A stretch of 64,000 bases of DNA from Lacibacter sp. H407. GTDB taxonomy: Bacteria; Bacteroidota; Bacteroidia; Chitinophagales; Chitinophagaceae. The position numbers and the translations under genes are program-made. Below, piece after piece: positions 56,730 through 64,000 of the stretch; within the stretch, counting starts at the first letter, position 1, and every line of letters starts with the position of its first letter. The stretch covers positions 2,790,001 through 2,854,000 of the forward strand of contig NZ_JBBKTU010000001.1 in the NCBI RefSeq assembly GCF_037892605.1, in the 5' to 3' direction. The notes beneath the pieces were generated by a model. It made no database searches, was not told where the DNA came from, and worked only from the letters and a program-made list of their open reading frames with translations.

Positions 56730-58049
56730 ATGAGTTTAAGTGTATCAGTCAATAAAACTCCGGTAAAAAAATACAGATGGATCATTCTGTCGTTGGTGTT
56801 TTTTGCTACTACGATTAATTATCTCGACAGACAAGTGATCAGCTTGCTGAAAGATGATTACCTGGAGCCTTTGTTTGGCTGGACGGAAACGGATTATGCC
56901 AATATTGTGATTGCTTTCCAGGTTACTTATGCATTGGGTATGATCGGCTCGGGTTTTATTATTGATCGTATCGGTACAAAATTCGGCTATGCGTTGGCGT
57001 TGGTTATCTGGAGTCTTGCAGCAATCGGTCATGCTTTCGCCATCTCTACCGGAGGTTTCATGGTCGCAAGAGCTGTATTAGGTTTTAGTGAAGCAGGAAA
57101 TTTTCCTGCAGCAATTAAAACAGTAGCAGAATGGTTTCCGAAAAAAGAACGGGCATTGGCAGCAGGTATATTTAATTCGGGAACAAATATCGGTGCAATC
57201 ATCGCACCGTTATCTGTGCCGCTTATTGCAGGTACACTTGGTTGGGAGTGGGCGTTTATTATTACAGGTGCAATTGGGCTTATCTGGTTACTCTTTTGGT
57301 GGTTGTTTTATGATAGCCCGCATAAGCATAAAAAAATATCGGCTGAAGAATACAATCATATTCACAGCGATGATATAGATGATGAACAATTTGAAGATGC
57401 TCCAACAAAAATAAAATGGGTTAAGCTCTTGGGCTATCGGCAAACATGGTCTTTTGCATTGTTGAAATTTTTTACTGACCCTGTTTGGTGGTTCATTCTT
57501 TTCTGGTTGCCTTCGTTTTTAAACAAGCAATACGGCATGACGAAACTTGCACTGGCATTTCCCATAGCTGTTGTATATACCATTGCCATGTTCGGAAGTA
57601 TTGCAGGCGGATGGCTTTCGGGTTATTTCATCCAACGAGGCTGGCCGTTATACAAAGCACGCAGAACAGCATTACTCATTTTTGCTTTATGTGCGTTGCC
57701 TATGTTGGCAGCACAATGGTTGGGCACATTTAATTATTGGTACGCAGTGTTGATCATTGGTTTGGCTGCATCAGCTCACCAGGCATGGTCGGCAAATATT
57801 TTCACAACCGTTTCTGATATGTTTCCAAAGAAAGCTGTTGCATCTGTAGTAGGTATTGGTGGTATGGTTGGTGCAGTTGGCGGAATTATTATTGCAAGAA
57901 CAGCAGGTTTGTTGCTGGATCATTTCAAAGCATTGGGAAAAATTGAAACAGGCTATTATATCATGTTTATTATTTGTGCACTGGCATACATCATTGCATG
58001 GTCGTTGTTTAGTTTGTTAGTGCCTAAAATGCCAAAGGTGAAAATTTAA
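56730..58049 (+). CDS. MFS transporter, hexuronate/ACS type
   Basis: 439 residues from the ATG at 56730. The open frame extends upstream to 56652, but that would overlap the dehydrogenase by 74 bases and lacks a membrane-protein N-terminus. NYLDRQVISLLKDDYLEPLFGWTETDY is the family signature near TM1, followed by RAVLGFSEAGNFPAAIKTVAEWFPKKERALA, a block typical of ExuT-like hexuronate transporters. About 12 transmembrane helices are present. A uronate or acidic sugar substrate fits but is not proven. Confidence 0.84.
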   Translation: MSLSVSVNKTPVKKYRWIILSLVFFATTINYLDRQVISLLKDDYLEPLFGWTETDYANIVIAFQVTYALGMIGSGFIIDRIGTKFGYALALVIWSLAAIGHAFAISTGGFMVARAVLGFSEAGNFPAAIKTVAEWFPKKERALAAGIFNSGTNIGAIIAPLSVPLIAGTLGWEWAFIITGAIGLIWLLFWWLFYDSPHKHKKISAEEYNHIHSDDIDDEQFEDAPTKIKWVKLLGYRQTWSFALLKFFTDPVWWFILFWLPSFLNKQYGMTKLALAFPIAVVYTIAMFGSIAGGWLSGYFIQRGWPLYKARRTALLIFALCALPMLAAQWLGTFNYWYAVLIIGLAASAHQAWSANIFTTVSDMFPKKAVASVVGIGGMVGAVGGIIIARTAGLLLDHFKALGKIETGYYIMFIICALAYIIAWSLFSLLVPKMPKVKI

Positions 58050-58058
58050 TCATAGAAC

Positions 58059-60005
58059 ATGATGAACTATAATTACATAAAAAGAATAGTACGTTCCAAC
58101 ATGCGATTAAGTATTTTTTTATTGCTGTTTTTTTCGTTTGAAGCAGCTGCACAAAAGATAAGTCCGCAGTTGGTTGGTACGAATGTTTGGTACAGTGATG
58201 TGCGCCCAATGGTGTGGGATCTTACAAAAAAATCAGCTGTAAAAACAATCCGTATCGGTGGTCATTCATACGATAAAAAGATGCCATCGAATGAAACGCT
58301 TTTAGGTTGGGTAAGGAATATACAGTCGATGGGAGCAGAACCTGTGATACAGGTATCGCAATATCAAAATGAACAAGCTGCTGCAGACCTTGTTCGTTTC
58401 TTTAATGTTGAAAAACATGAAGGGATTAAACCTGTTAAATACTGGAACATCGGTAACGAACCTTGGTTACAGGCAGGCAAACCCGATGCGTCAACATTTG
58501 CTGCAAAAGTAGAAGCTTATTTTAAACCGAGAGCAGCTGCGATGAAAGCAGTTGATTCAACTATCATGATCTATGGGCCAAATGAATGCGACTATCTGAA
58601 TTATTACAATGATCTGTTTGGAGGTAAGAATGATATTGCAGGCAAAGTGCCGGGGCATACATATTATTATTGCGATGGATTGACATTTCATCGTTATCCG
58701 CAAGGTAACGGCGATGGTGCTACAGAAGGAGCCAATGATATGTTGGTGCGCATCAAAAAAGCAAAACAAAAAGTTGACGAAGTAAATAAACTGCACAACC
58801 GCACAGGTAAGTATGCATTGCAGTGGGGCATTGGTGAATACAATGCAAAAGGTGGGCCGCAGGTACACACCTGGGGCAACGGACAAATGTTTGGTGCTGT
58901 GCTGGGTTATTGTATGGAATATGGTGCGATGTATGCGAACAGCTGGAGCATGTTTGAACATGCAGGCGATCGCAAGGGTTCTGATTTCAGTTTCATTGAT
59001 GGAAAGAACATGACGCCAAGAGCATCATACCGCCACATGGAATTTGTTGCGAAGTATTTCACCGGAACATTTGTAAAAGGAACTGCGTCTGATAGTGATT
59101 TTATTGTTTATGCTGCAAAGGATGCTGATCAGTTAAGTGTAATGATCATGAACCGTGGCTTTGGTGAAACAAAAAACTATCTTTTAAACGGCATCAACAA
59201 TAGTCATGCAAAAAGCGGCATCAATCTTTCTATTGCAGCTAAACTACATGCAACTTATACTGATACTATTCAGCAACGTTCAACACAGGTATTAATTTTT
59301 AAAGGCAATACAATTACGAAGGTCAATTATACCAGTGATGATTTTGATAACGAACGGCCGCCTGTGTATACAAAAGTTGCTGCTAATGAAAATGAAATTA
59401 AGTCGGTGTTCAACAACTATAAAGGCAAGCCGTGGAATAGACAGCCGCAACAAATTCCCGGAAAAGTACAATGCGAGTTCTACGATTTAGGTGGAGAAGG
59501 AGTTGCCTATCATGATAAGGATACAATGAACAACGGCAGTGGCAATCTGAATCCTGCAAACGGTACATTTCTCAATGAATTCAGAATGAAAGAAGCCGTT
59601 GATATTTCTTATACCAAAGCAAGGGATATTGATAACAGTCCGTATAATCTTGTTGAACCTGTAATGGGAGAGTTATATGCAGGTTGGACGAAGCCCGGTG
59701 AGTGGATCAACTATACCGTTAATGTAACTAAATCAGGAAGCTATACGATCGGCATTATGTACACAGCAAGCGGCGATGGAAGCATCTCTTTACTGATCGA
59801 TGGAAAGGAAACAATTCCTGAAGTTATGATTCCATCAACAAAAAACGATAAAGAAACAATTCCATGGCGACAATGGCATCATTGGAACAGGATCGATCAG
59901 CTCGCAACCATTCAACTGAAGAAAGGTATTCATGTGCTTACGATTAAAACTGTAACCAACGGGAATATGAATTACGATTATCTCAATTTCAAACTGATCA
60001 AGTAG
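58059..60005 (+). CDS. GH-A clan hydrolase with C-terminal CBM6-like domain
   Basis: 648 residues. The first ATG (58059) gives a long N-terminus; the Met at 58101 starts a cleaner signal peptide (MRLSIFLLLFFSFEAAAQ). A GH39/51-like TIM barrel spans about residues 35-330, with acid/base Glu134 in YWNIGNEPW and nucleophile candidate Glu260 in WGIGEYNA, then a beta-sandwich (about 340-430). Residues about 470-648 resemble a CBM6/CBM35 domain: VQCEFYDLGGEGVAYHD at its start, a GEWINYTV strand, and a C-terminal YDYLNFKLI strand. It may act on an arabinose/xylose- or uronate-containing chain; the family is unassigned. Confidence 0.72.
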   Translation: MMNYNYIKRIVRSNMRLSIFLLLFFSFEAAAQKISPQLVGTNVWYSDVRPMVWDLTKKSAVKTIRIGGHSYDKKMPSNETLLGWVRNIQSMGAEPVIQVSQYQNEQAAADLVRFFNVEKHEGIKPVKYWNIGNEPWLQAGKPDASTFAAKVEAYFKPRAAAMKAVDSTIMIYGPNECDYLNYYNDLFGGKNDIAGKVPGHTYYYCDGLTFHRYPQGNGDGATEGANDMLVRIKKAKQKVDEVNKLHNRTGKYALQWGIGEYNAKGGPQVHTWGNGQMFGAVLGYCMEYGAMYANSWSMFEHAGDRKGSDFSFIDGKNMTPRASYRHMEFVAKYFTGTFVKGTASDSDFIVYAAKDADQLSVMIMNRGFGETKNYLLNGINNSHAKSGINLSIAAKLHATYTDTIQQRSTQVLIFKGNTITKVNYTSDDFDNERPPVYTKVAANENEIKSVFNNYKGKPWNRQPQQIPGKVQCEFYDLGGEGVAYHDKDTMNNGSGNLNPANGTFLNEFRMKEAVDISYTKARDIDNSPYNLVEPVMGELYAGWTKPGEWINYTVNVTKSGSYTIGIMYTASGDGSISLLIDGKETIPEVMIPSTKNDKETIPWRQWHHWNRIDQLATIQLKKGIHVLTIKTVTNGNMNYDYLNFKLIK

Positions 60006-60038
60006 CAGATTTATTTCATCATAAACTAAATAATAATC

Positions 60039-61223
60039 ATGACAAACCGGTATCAACAAAACGCAACGTTGCGAAATGTTTTTTGCAGAATACTGCCAGT
60101 GCTCATTTTAATGTTCCTTTTTTCTTGTAAAAAGAAATCAGGCGGACCTGCGCCGGTGGTTGTTACTCCGCCAACAGTAACGCCGATCCCTTCAATCAAC
60201 ACGAATTCAACTACTGCCAAAGAAATCATTGAAGATATGGCTGCAGGTTTTAATTTGGGCAATACGTTTGAAAACGGGATCAATTCATCTGCACCTGCAA
60301 CGAACAAACAAATCATTGATTTGTATTATTCAGCTGGTATGCGTCATGTGCGTATTCCTGTTACATGGGCGCAGGGCTTCAGCAGCAATCTTGCTGATGC
60401 TAATGGAAATGTGAATGTCAGTCATCCACGGCTTCTTGAATTGAAAGAGATCGTTGATTATGCGTTGGCTAAAAAAATGTATGTGGTCATCAACACACAT
60501 CATGAACATTGGTTGAAAGATAATTATGATGGCTCTGCAGCTTTCGATACAAAATTTACAACCTTGTGGAACGGTATCGCTACATTTTTTAAAGACTATC
60601 CGAAACAATTGCTGTTTGAAGTGTTGAACGAACCGGAAGGAGCAATGGGTCAATGGAGCGGAACAGGTTATCCGTTACCAACAAACGCACAGGCCATTGA
60701 CTATACTCGAAAAATAAATAAAGTTGGGTATGATGCTATTCGTGCAACCGGTGGTAACAATACAACACGTCTTGTGATGGTTTCTCCAAACGGACAAGGT
60801 AACCAGGGTATGATTGAGGAAGTTTATCCAACAAAAGCAACCCTGCCGGGAGCTGGCAACGATGTATATCTTGCAATACAAGTGCATACGTACGATCCAT
60901 GGGCATTCTGCGGACAAACAGGCAGCAATGCTGCATGGCCGGGAACTGCAAGTATTGAAAATGCAATTAAAAAAGTAGGTGTTCATTCAAAACTGATAGA
61001 TGTGCCGATTAACTATGGTGAATTTGGAGTGGGGCGACAATCAAACACAGGCGAAAGGAATACTGATCTCGTTCGTGGATATTATAAACTGTTCAGAGTT
61101 ACATGTAAAGCAGAAAAAATGAGTTTCACGCCTTGGGACGACAGAGGTTGGTTTGGTCTTATTTATAAAAGCGGATCAGACTATTTATTTTCAAACAATA
61201 TTGTACCAAGTATGATGCAATAG
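60039..61223 (+). CDS. Lipoprotein GH5 endoglycanase
   Basis: 394 residues with a lipobox Cys in LMFLFSCKKKSG and a Pro/Thr-rich linker (VVVTPPTVTPIPS). The GH5 barrel: DMAAGFNLGNTFENG, YYSAGMRHVRIPVTWAQGF, INTHHEHW, acid/base Glu198 in LLFEVLNEPEG and nucleophile Glu328 in INYGEFGVGR, with WDDRGWFGLIY at the end. The NLGNTFENG motif is typical of bacterial endoglucanase-type GH5 (for example subfamily 4-like). It is surface- or periplasm-anchored, and distinct from the other GH5 at 54502. It ends the region 3 cluster. Confidence 0.86.
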   Translation: MTNRYQQNATLRNVFCRILPVLILMFLFSCKKKSGGPAPVVVTPPTVTPIPSINTNSTTAKEIIEDMAAGFNLGNTFENGINSSAPATNKQIIDLYYSAGMRHVRIPVTWAQGFSSNLADANGNVNVSHPRLLELKEIVDYALAKKMYVVINTHHEHWLKDNYDGSAAFDTKFTTLWNGIATFFKDYPKQLLFEVLNEPEGAMGQWSGTGYPLPTNAQAIDYTRKINKVGYDAIRATGGNNTTRLVMVSPNGQGNQGMIEEVYPTKATLPGAGNDVYLAIQVHTYDPWAFCGQTGSNAAWPGTASIENAIKKVGVHSKLIDVPINYGEFGVGRQSNTGERNTDLVRGYYKLFRVTCKAEKMSFTPWDDRGWFGLIYKSGSDYLFSNNIVPSMMQ

Positions 61224-61300
61224 GTAGTGCGCAAGAAGTAAAGCGGTTGTTTGATTGTCACTAACGAAGTGTGGAGTTAGGCATTATTTTTTCTGGCTAA

Positions 61301-61954
61301 TTAATCAGTTTGTAAAATTTTTATATCCCTGATCAGTTGTTCAATTTCTAATTGAAGCGTGCCGTTGTAAATTCCCCTGATGCGTTTTGTTTTATCGATC
61401 AACAGAATATGTTCTGTGTGCAGAAATTCAGAACTGTCTTTGGTAAAGCCAAGGTCTTCTTCAGCAAAATAAGATCGTCTTGCTAAGTTGTAGATCTCTG
61501 CTTTGTTACCGGTAAGCAAATGCCAGTTTGCTGAGCTGATCTTATTCTGTTCAGCAAATTCTTTCAATCGGCTCACACTGTCAATCCACGGAGTGACGCT
61601 GTAAGAAAGAAGAACAATGTTGTTATCGCCGGCATATTCTTTCTCAACCATCTTCATGTGTTTGATCATAACCGGGCAAATGCTGGCACAACGTGTAAAA
61701 ATGAAATTGGCTATATGAATTTTATCATCAACTGTTTGTTCTGTTATTGTATTGCCAGATTGATTGGTAAACGAAAAGCGGCCAATGGTATGTGGGATTT
61801 TTTTAGTCACATCTTCGCTTGCTTGTAAAAACACCGGCGTAAAATCAGGACTGTTATAATACGGGAGCTGTTCTCTGGGTTGTTTTTGTGAACAAGCCGA
61901 AGTAAAAAGGATTAAAAAGAAGAAACTAATTCTTAAAAATACTGTCTGATACAT
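61301..61954 (-). CDS. SCO1/SenC-family lipoprotein (copper-binding thioredoxin fold)
   Basis: 217 residues with a lipobox Cys in LFTSACSQK. The SCO1/SenC pattern is clear: the CxxxC copper/redox motif TRCASICPVMIKHM after VHIANFIF-like strand, then SRLKEFAEQNKISSANWHLL and the conserved His in FLHTEHILLIDKTKRIRG. SCO proteins assist copper insertion into cytochrome oxidase or act as thiol oxidoreductases. Its start overlaps the previous gene by 29 bases, implying translational coupling. Confidence 0.85.
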   Translation of the reverse strand: MYQTVFLRISFFFLILFTSACSQKQPREQLPYYNSPDFTPVFLQASEDVTKKIPHTIGRFSFTNQSGNTITEQTVDDKIHIANFIFTRCASICPVMIKHMKMVEKEYAGDNNIVLLSYSVTPWIDSVSRLKEFAEQNKISSANWHLLTGNKAEIYNLARRSYFAEEDLGFTKDSSEFLHTEHILLIDKTKRIRGIYNGTLQLEIEQLIRDIKILQTD

Positions 61955-62528
61955 TCATGCAATTTTTAGTGCCCAGTAATCCATAACGTCTTCCCTGCTT
62001 AATGATGTAGTTGGCTTTTATCTTTCCGTTATCATACCACCATTTTTGTTTGCCTTCTTCATGTCCTTTATGATAATTCATTTCTTTCACCAGCAATCCA
62101 TCACTTGACCATTCACGACAGGTGCCTTCGTATTCATCATTTGTAAAGAGATAATATGTTTGCTTAGTTCCATTCGGCCACCATGTTTCAAGCACTCCTG
62201 TTTTCTTGCCGTTGTCAAAACTTCGTTGTTCAAATAATTTTCCATCGGTGTAATACTTTACCCAGCGTCCATGTTCTTTCCCATTAAGATAAGAAGCACT
62301 TGCAGCAGTGTCGGTAGTTGAGGGGTATAACGAATAGACCACTCCGCTGAATAGTTGATCATTAAAATAGATGATACCGATTCTGTTTGAAATACGGGCA
62401 TCAGTCATATTCAAAAAAAGATTAGAAACAGGTTCTTCTTTTTTCTTTTTTTCTGTTGAACAACCAAACAAACTAATGGTCAGGTAAAGCAAGATGATCT
62501 TATTGTGTAACTGTACCGGGCGTTCCAT
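61926..62528 (-). CDS. MORN-repeat (YwqK antitoxin-like) lipoprotein
   Basis: About 200 residues from the ATG at 62528; the frame reaches 62543. The lipobox Cys is in ISLFGCSTEKKKK. Repeats such as GRWVKYYTDGKLFEQRSF, GVLETWWPNGTKQTYY, EGTCREWSSDGLLVKE and GKQKWWYDNGKIKANYI are the MORN-2/YwqK type. Similar proteins are often labelled antitoxin YwqK, but the repeats alone give no function and no toxin partner is evident. It overlaps both its neighbours by 29 bases. Confidence 0.75.
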   Translation of the reverse strand: MERPVQLHNKIILLYLTISLFGCSTEKKKKEEPVSNLFLNMTDARISNRIGIIYFNDQLFSGVVYSLYPSTTDTAASASYLNGKEHGRWVKYYTDGKLFEQRSFDNGKKTGVLETWWPNGTKQTYYLFTNDEYEGTCREWSSDGLLVKEMNYHKGHEEGKQKWWYDNGKIKANYIIKQGRRYGLLGTKNCMNVSDSIFKN

Positions 62529-63264
62529 AATATCCACTACCATTTATGTAAGGATCTGTATTGGTGATGTGATAATGATAAATACCATTCGGATAATCAA
62601 CTGTTGCATGCGTATGTCCGTGATAAGCATCCAACATGGCATTTGTTACTGCGGCACCATTTTCTTCGGAGCCATATACCGGAAAACCATCGAGCAGGAA
62701 ACCCATTAACGAAGATTTTGTTGCCTTTACAGTAGTGAGGTAAAGTGGTTCTACATGATAATGATAGCGGCCTGTTGCAGTCGGATGCCCCCAGTATTGA
62801 TCAAAACTCATCACTTCGTTTGTAAGTGGTTGGCTTGGTCCTGCATACTGATTATATAAAGGAATGCCGTTTACTGCAACGCCCATCGCACCTAAAGGCG
62901 TAGCAGCATGTGTAGCAGCAACAGTTGGATTGAGTGGAATTTTGAACGTGTAGTTCTGTGTAATAATAGAGTTTGGATTTTTTGTAAACGTGTTGCCGCC
63001 AAATGTGGTGCCGCTGAATGTTTCGTACAATGCGTTGCCATTGGGGTAGTACACGCTTTTATGATCGGGGTTGCCATTTGTTTTAATGGTAATAAACGTA
63101 CCATCGGATGTAATACTTGTTGCGCCGTATATTTTTAAATAAACAGCAGGTACAGTGTTGGTATTGCCGCTGCCATTATCAGCGTTGTTATCTTTTTTGC
63201 AGGAAAGGTTAATGATAGAAGTGATCGATAAAAAGAGCAATGAAAGGAAAGACATTTGTTTCAT
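62500..63264 (-). CDS. YHYH-domain lipoprotein
   Basis: 254 residues, lipobox Cys in IINLSCKKDNNAD. Two YHYH motifs are present (GRYHYHVEPLYL and NGIYHYHITNTDP), with DAYHGHTH between them, which together suggest metal binding. The YHYH domain occurs in secreted proteins of marine and soil bacteria with unknown role. The three-gene order with MORN and SCO1 suggests a copper-related function by association. Confidence 0.8.
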   Translation of the reverse strand: MKQMSFLSLLFLSITSIINLSCKKDNNADNGSGNTNTVPAVYLKIYGATSITSDGTFITIKTNGNPDHKSVYYPNGNALYETFSGTTFGGNTFTKNPNSIITQNYTFKIPLNPTVAATHAATPLGAMGVAVNGIPLYNQYAGPSQPLTNEVMSFDQYWGHPTATGRYHYHVEPLYLTTVKATKSSLMGFLLDGFPVYGSEENGAAVTNAMLDAYHGHTHATVDYPNGIYHYHITNTDPYINGSGYYGTPGTVTQ

Positions 63265-63555
63265 ACAGATCTGTTTGGGTTTTTCGACTTACAACTTGTG
63301 AAGTAGTTTAACCTATATCTGAATCAATTTACTTAATTGCGTCTTTCTTTCCGAAAATAGTAACGACAAGGTTGTAGTAAAATAGTCTTTCGGTTTTAAT
63401 GAGATGGATACTTTTGAGTGCGATTTCAGCCGTAAAACCACTGCTTTTGAGCCAAGTCGTTTAATATCTCTATTTTTAAACCGTTAATGCCTGCTCCCAA
63501 AATTTTTTATCGATTGCTGCGCAGGTTGTATGAATGATTATGATTGAACTGCTTG
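63265..63555. other. Divergent intergenic region
   Basis: 291 bases between the YHYH lipoprotein gene (-) and the sigma factor gene (+). It should contain both promoters. I see no open frame with coding character and no clear hairpin. Confidence 0.4.
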
Positions 63556-64000
63556 ATGAAACCCTTTGATGAAATAGAATTAATGGAGCGTTTGAAGCGG
63601 GGCGACCAACAAGCCTTTCTTACCCTGTACGATCGCTATCATCCACTTGTGTACAATTGGGTACTAAAGTTGGTGAAAGTGCCTGAATTAGCTGAAGACA
63701 TTGTGCAGGAAGTTTTCATTAAGATCTGGCAGATAAAGGAGCGCCTCAATCCTGAACAATCATTTCCCGCCTTTTTATATAAGATAAGCCGCAACCAGGC
63801 TTTTGCACTATTGAAGAAGATCGCCAGCGATGAAACACTTCGCAGCAAAGTGATGACAGAGCTTGGCAGTAATGCAGAAAGTGCGGAAAACCGTTTATTA
63901 TGGCAGCAGTATGAAAAGTTACTGAACCATGCGGTTGAGCAATTACCTGTTCAACGAAAGAAAGTGTTTAAGCTTTGCCGTCAGGAAGGCATGAGTTATG
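63556..64000 (+). CDS. ECF RNA polymerase sigma factor (partial, cut by window end)
   Basis: 148 codons are visible from the ATG at 63556, preceded by an in-frame stop at 63541. MERLKRGDQQAFLTLYDRYHPLVYNW is the sigma-70 region 2 start, continuing with VPELAEDIVQEVFIKIWQIK (the DIVQEVF region 2 helix) and VEQLPVQRKKVFKLCRQEGMSY, the start of region 4. The Bacteroidota FecI-like/ECF group normally precedes a fecR-like anti-sigma gene and a susCD pair, so another PUL may begin just beyond the window. Confidence 0.9.
   Translation, partial: MKPFDEIELMERLKRGDQQAFLTLYDRYHPLVYNWVLKLVKVPELAEDIVQEVFIKIWQIKERLNPEQSFPAFLYKISRNQAFALLKKIASDETLRSKVMTELGSNAESAENRLLWQQYEKLLNHAVEQLPVQRKKVFKLCRQEGMSY

Overview
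The window comes from a Bacteroidota chromosome, most likely family Chitinophagaceae. Three SusC/SusD pairs, a two-component regulator with a beta-propeller sensor, a type IX secretion C-terminal domain, many lipoproteins with a Cys at the lipobox, AT-rich intergenic DNA and the lack of Shine-Dalgarno sequences all point that way. The family assignment is inference. I see no rRNA, tRNA, IS element, phage or CRISPR. Almost everything belongs to three polysaccharide utilisation loci (PULs).

Region 1 (1-20492) looks like a uronate-polymer (probably glycosaminoglycan) PUL. It has a 5'-truncated PL8 lyase of the chondroitin-ABC-lyase type with a type IX sorting tail, two right-handed beta-helix proteins, two acetyl-esterase-like hydrolases, a GH88 unsaturated glucuronyl hydrolase, SusC/SusD and a DUF5017-like surface lipoprotein. 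Its regulator is a hybrid two-component system split into two genes (propeller histidine kinase, then REC-AraC response regulator). No sulfatase is visible. A short stretch resembling an internally deleted GH88 lies between the first two genes.

Region 2 (20818-37692) is a sialoglycan PUL. A GntR/FCD regulator sits divergently from SusC/SusD, followed by sialic acid lyase (nanA), periplasmic Kelch mutarotase (nanM), MFS transporter (nanT-like), exo-sialidase (nanH), AGE-type epimerase (nanE-like), GH95 alpha-fucosidase and an SGNH-esterase/GH20 hexosaminidase fusion. The enzymes would strip Neu5Ac, Fuc and HexNAc from glycoconjugates outside the cytoplasm, import the sialic acid and convert it to GlcNAc. 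Two copies of one palindromic motif flank the GntR-SusC intergenic region. Between the epimerase and the fucosidase lies a remnant of a sialate O-acetylesterase gene with its middle deleted, and a strong terminator sits at the junction.

Region 2b (37747-40432) holds unrelated small genes: two membrane proteins, a DUF4440-like secreted protein and a RibD-C/DHFR-like reductase.

Region 3 (40755-61223) is a LacI-regulated PUL: SusC/SusD, then a GH3, a GlcG-like protein, an aldo/keto reductase, an agarase-like GH-A hydrolase, a concanavalin/TolB-propeller protein, an exported xylose-isomerase-like TIM barrel, a GH5, a Gfo/Idh/MocA dehydrogenase, an MFS hexuronate-type transporter, a GH-A hydrolase with a C-terminal carbohydrate-binding domain and a lipoprotein GH5. 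The target is probably a beta-linked glycan, with partly oxidative sugar processing; the exact substrate cannot be read from sequence.

Region 4 (61301-64000) has three overlapping minus-strand lipoprotein genes (SCO1-like, MORN/YwqK-like, YHYH) and the start of an ECF sigma factor gene cut by the window end.
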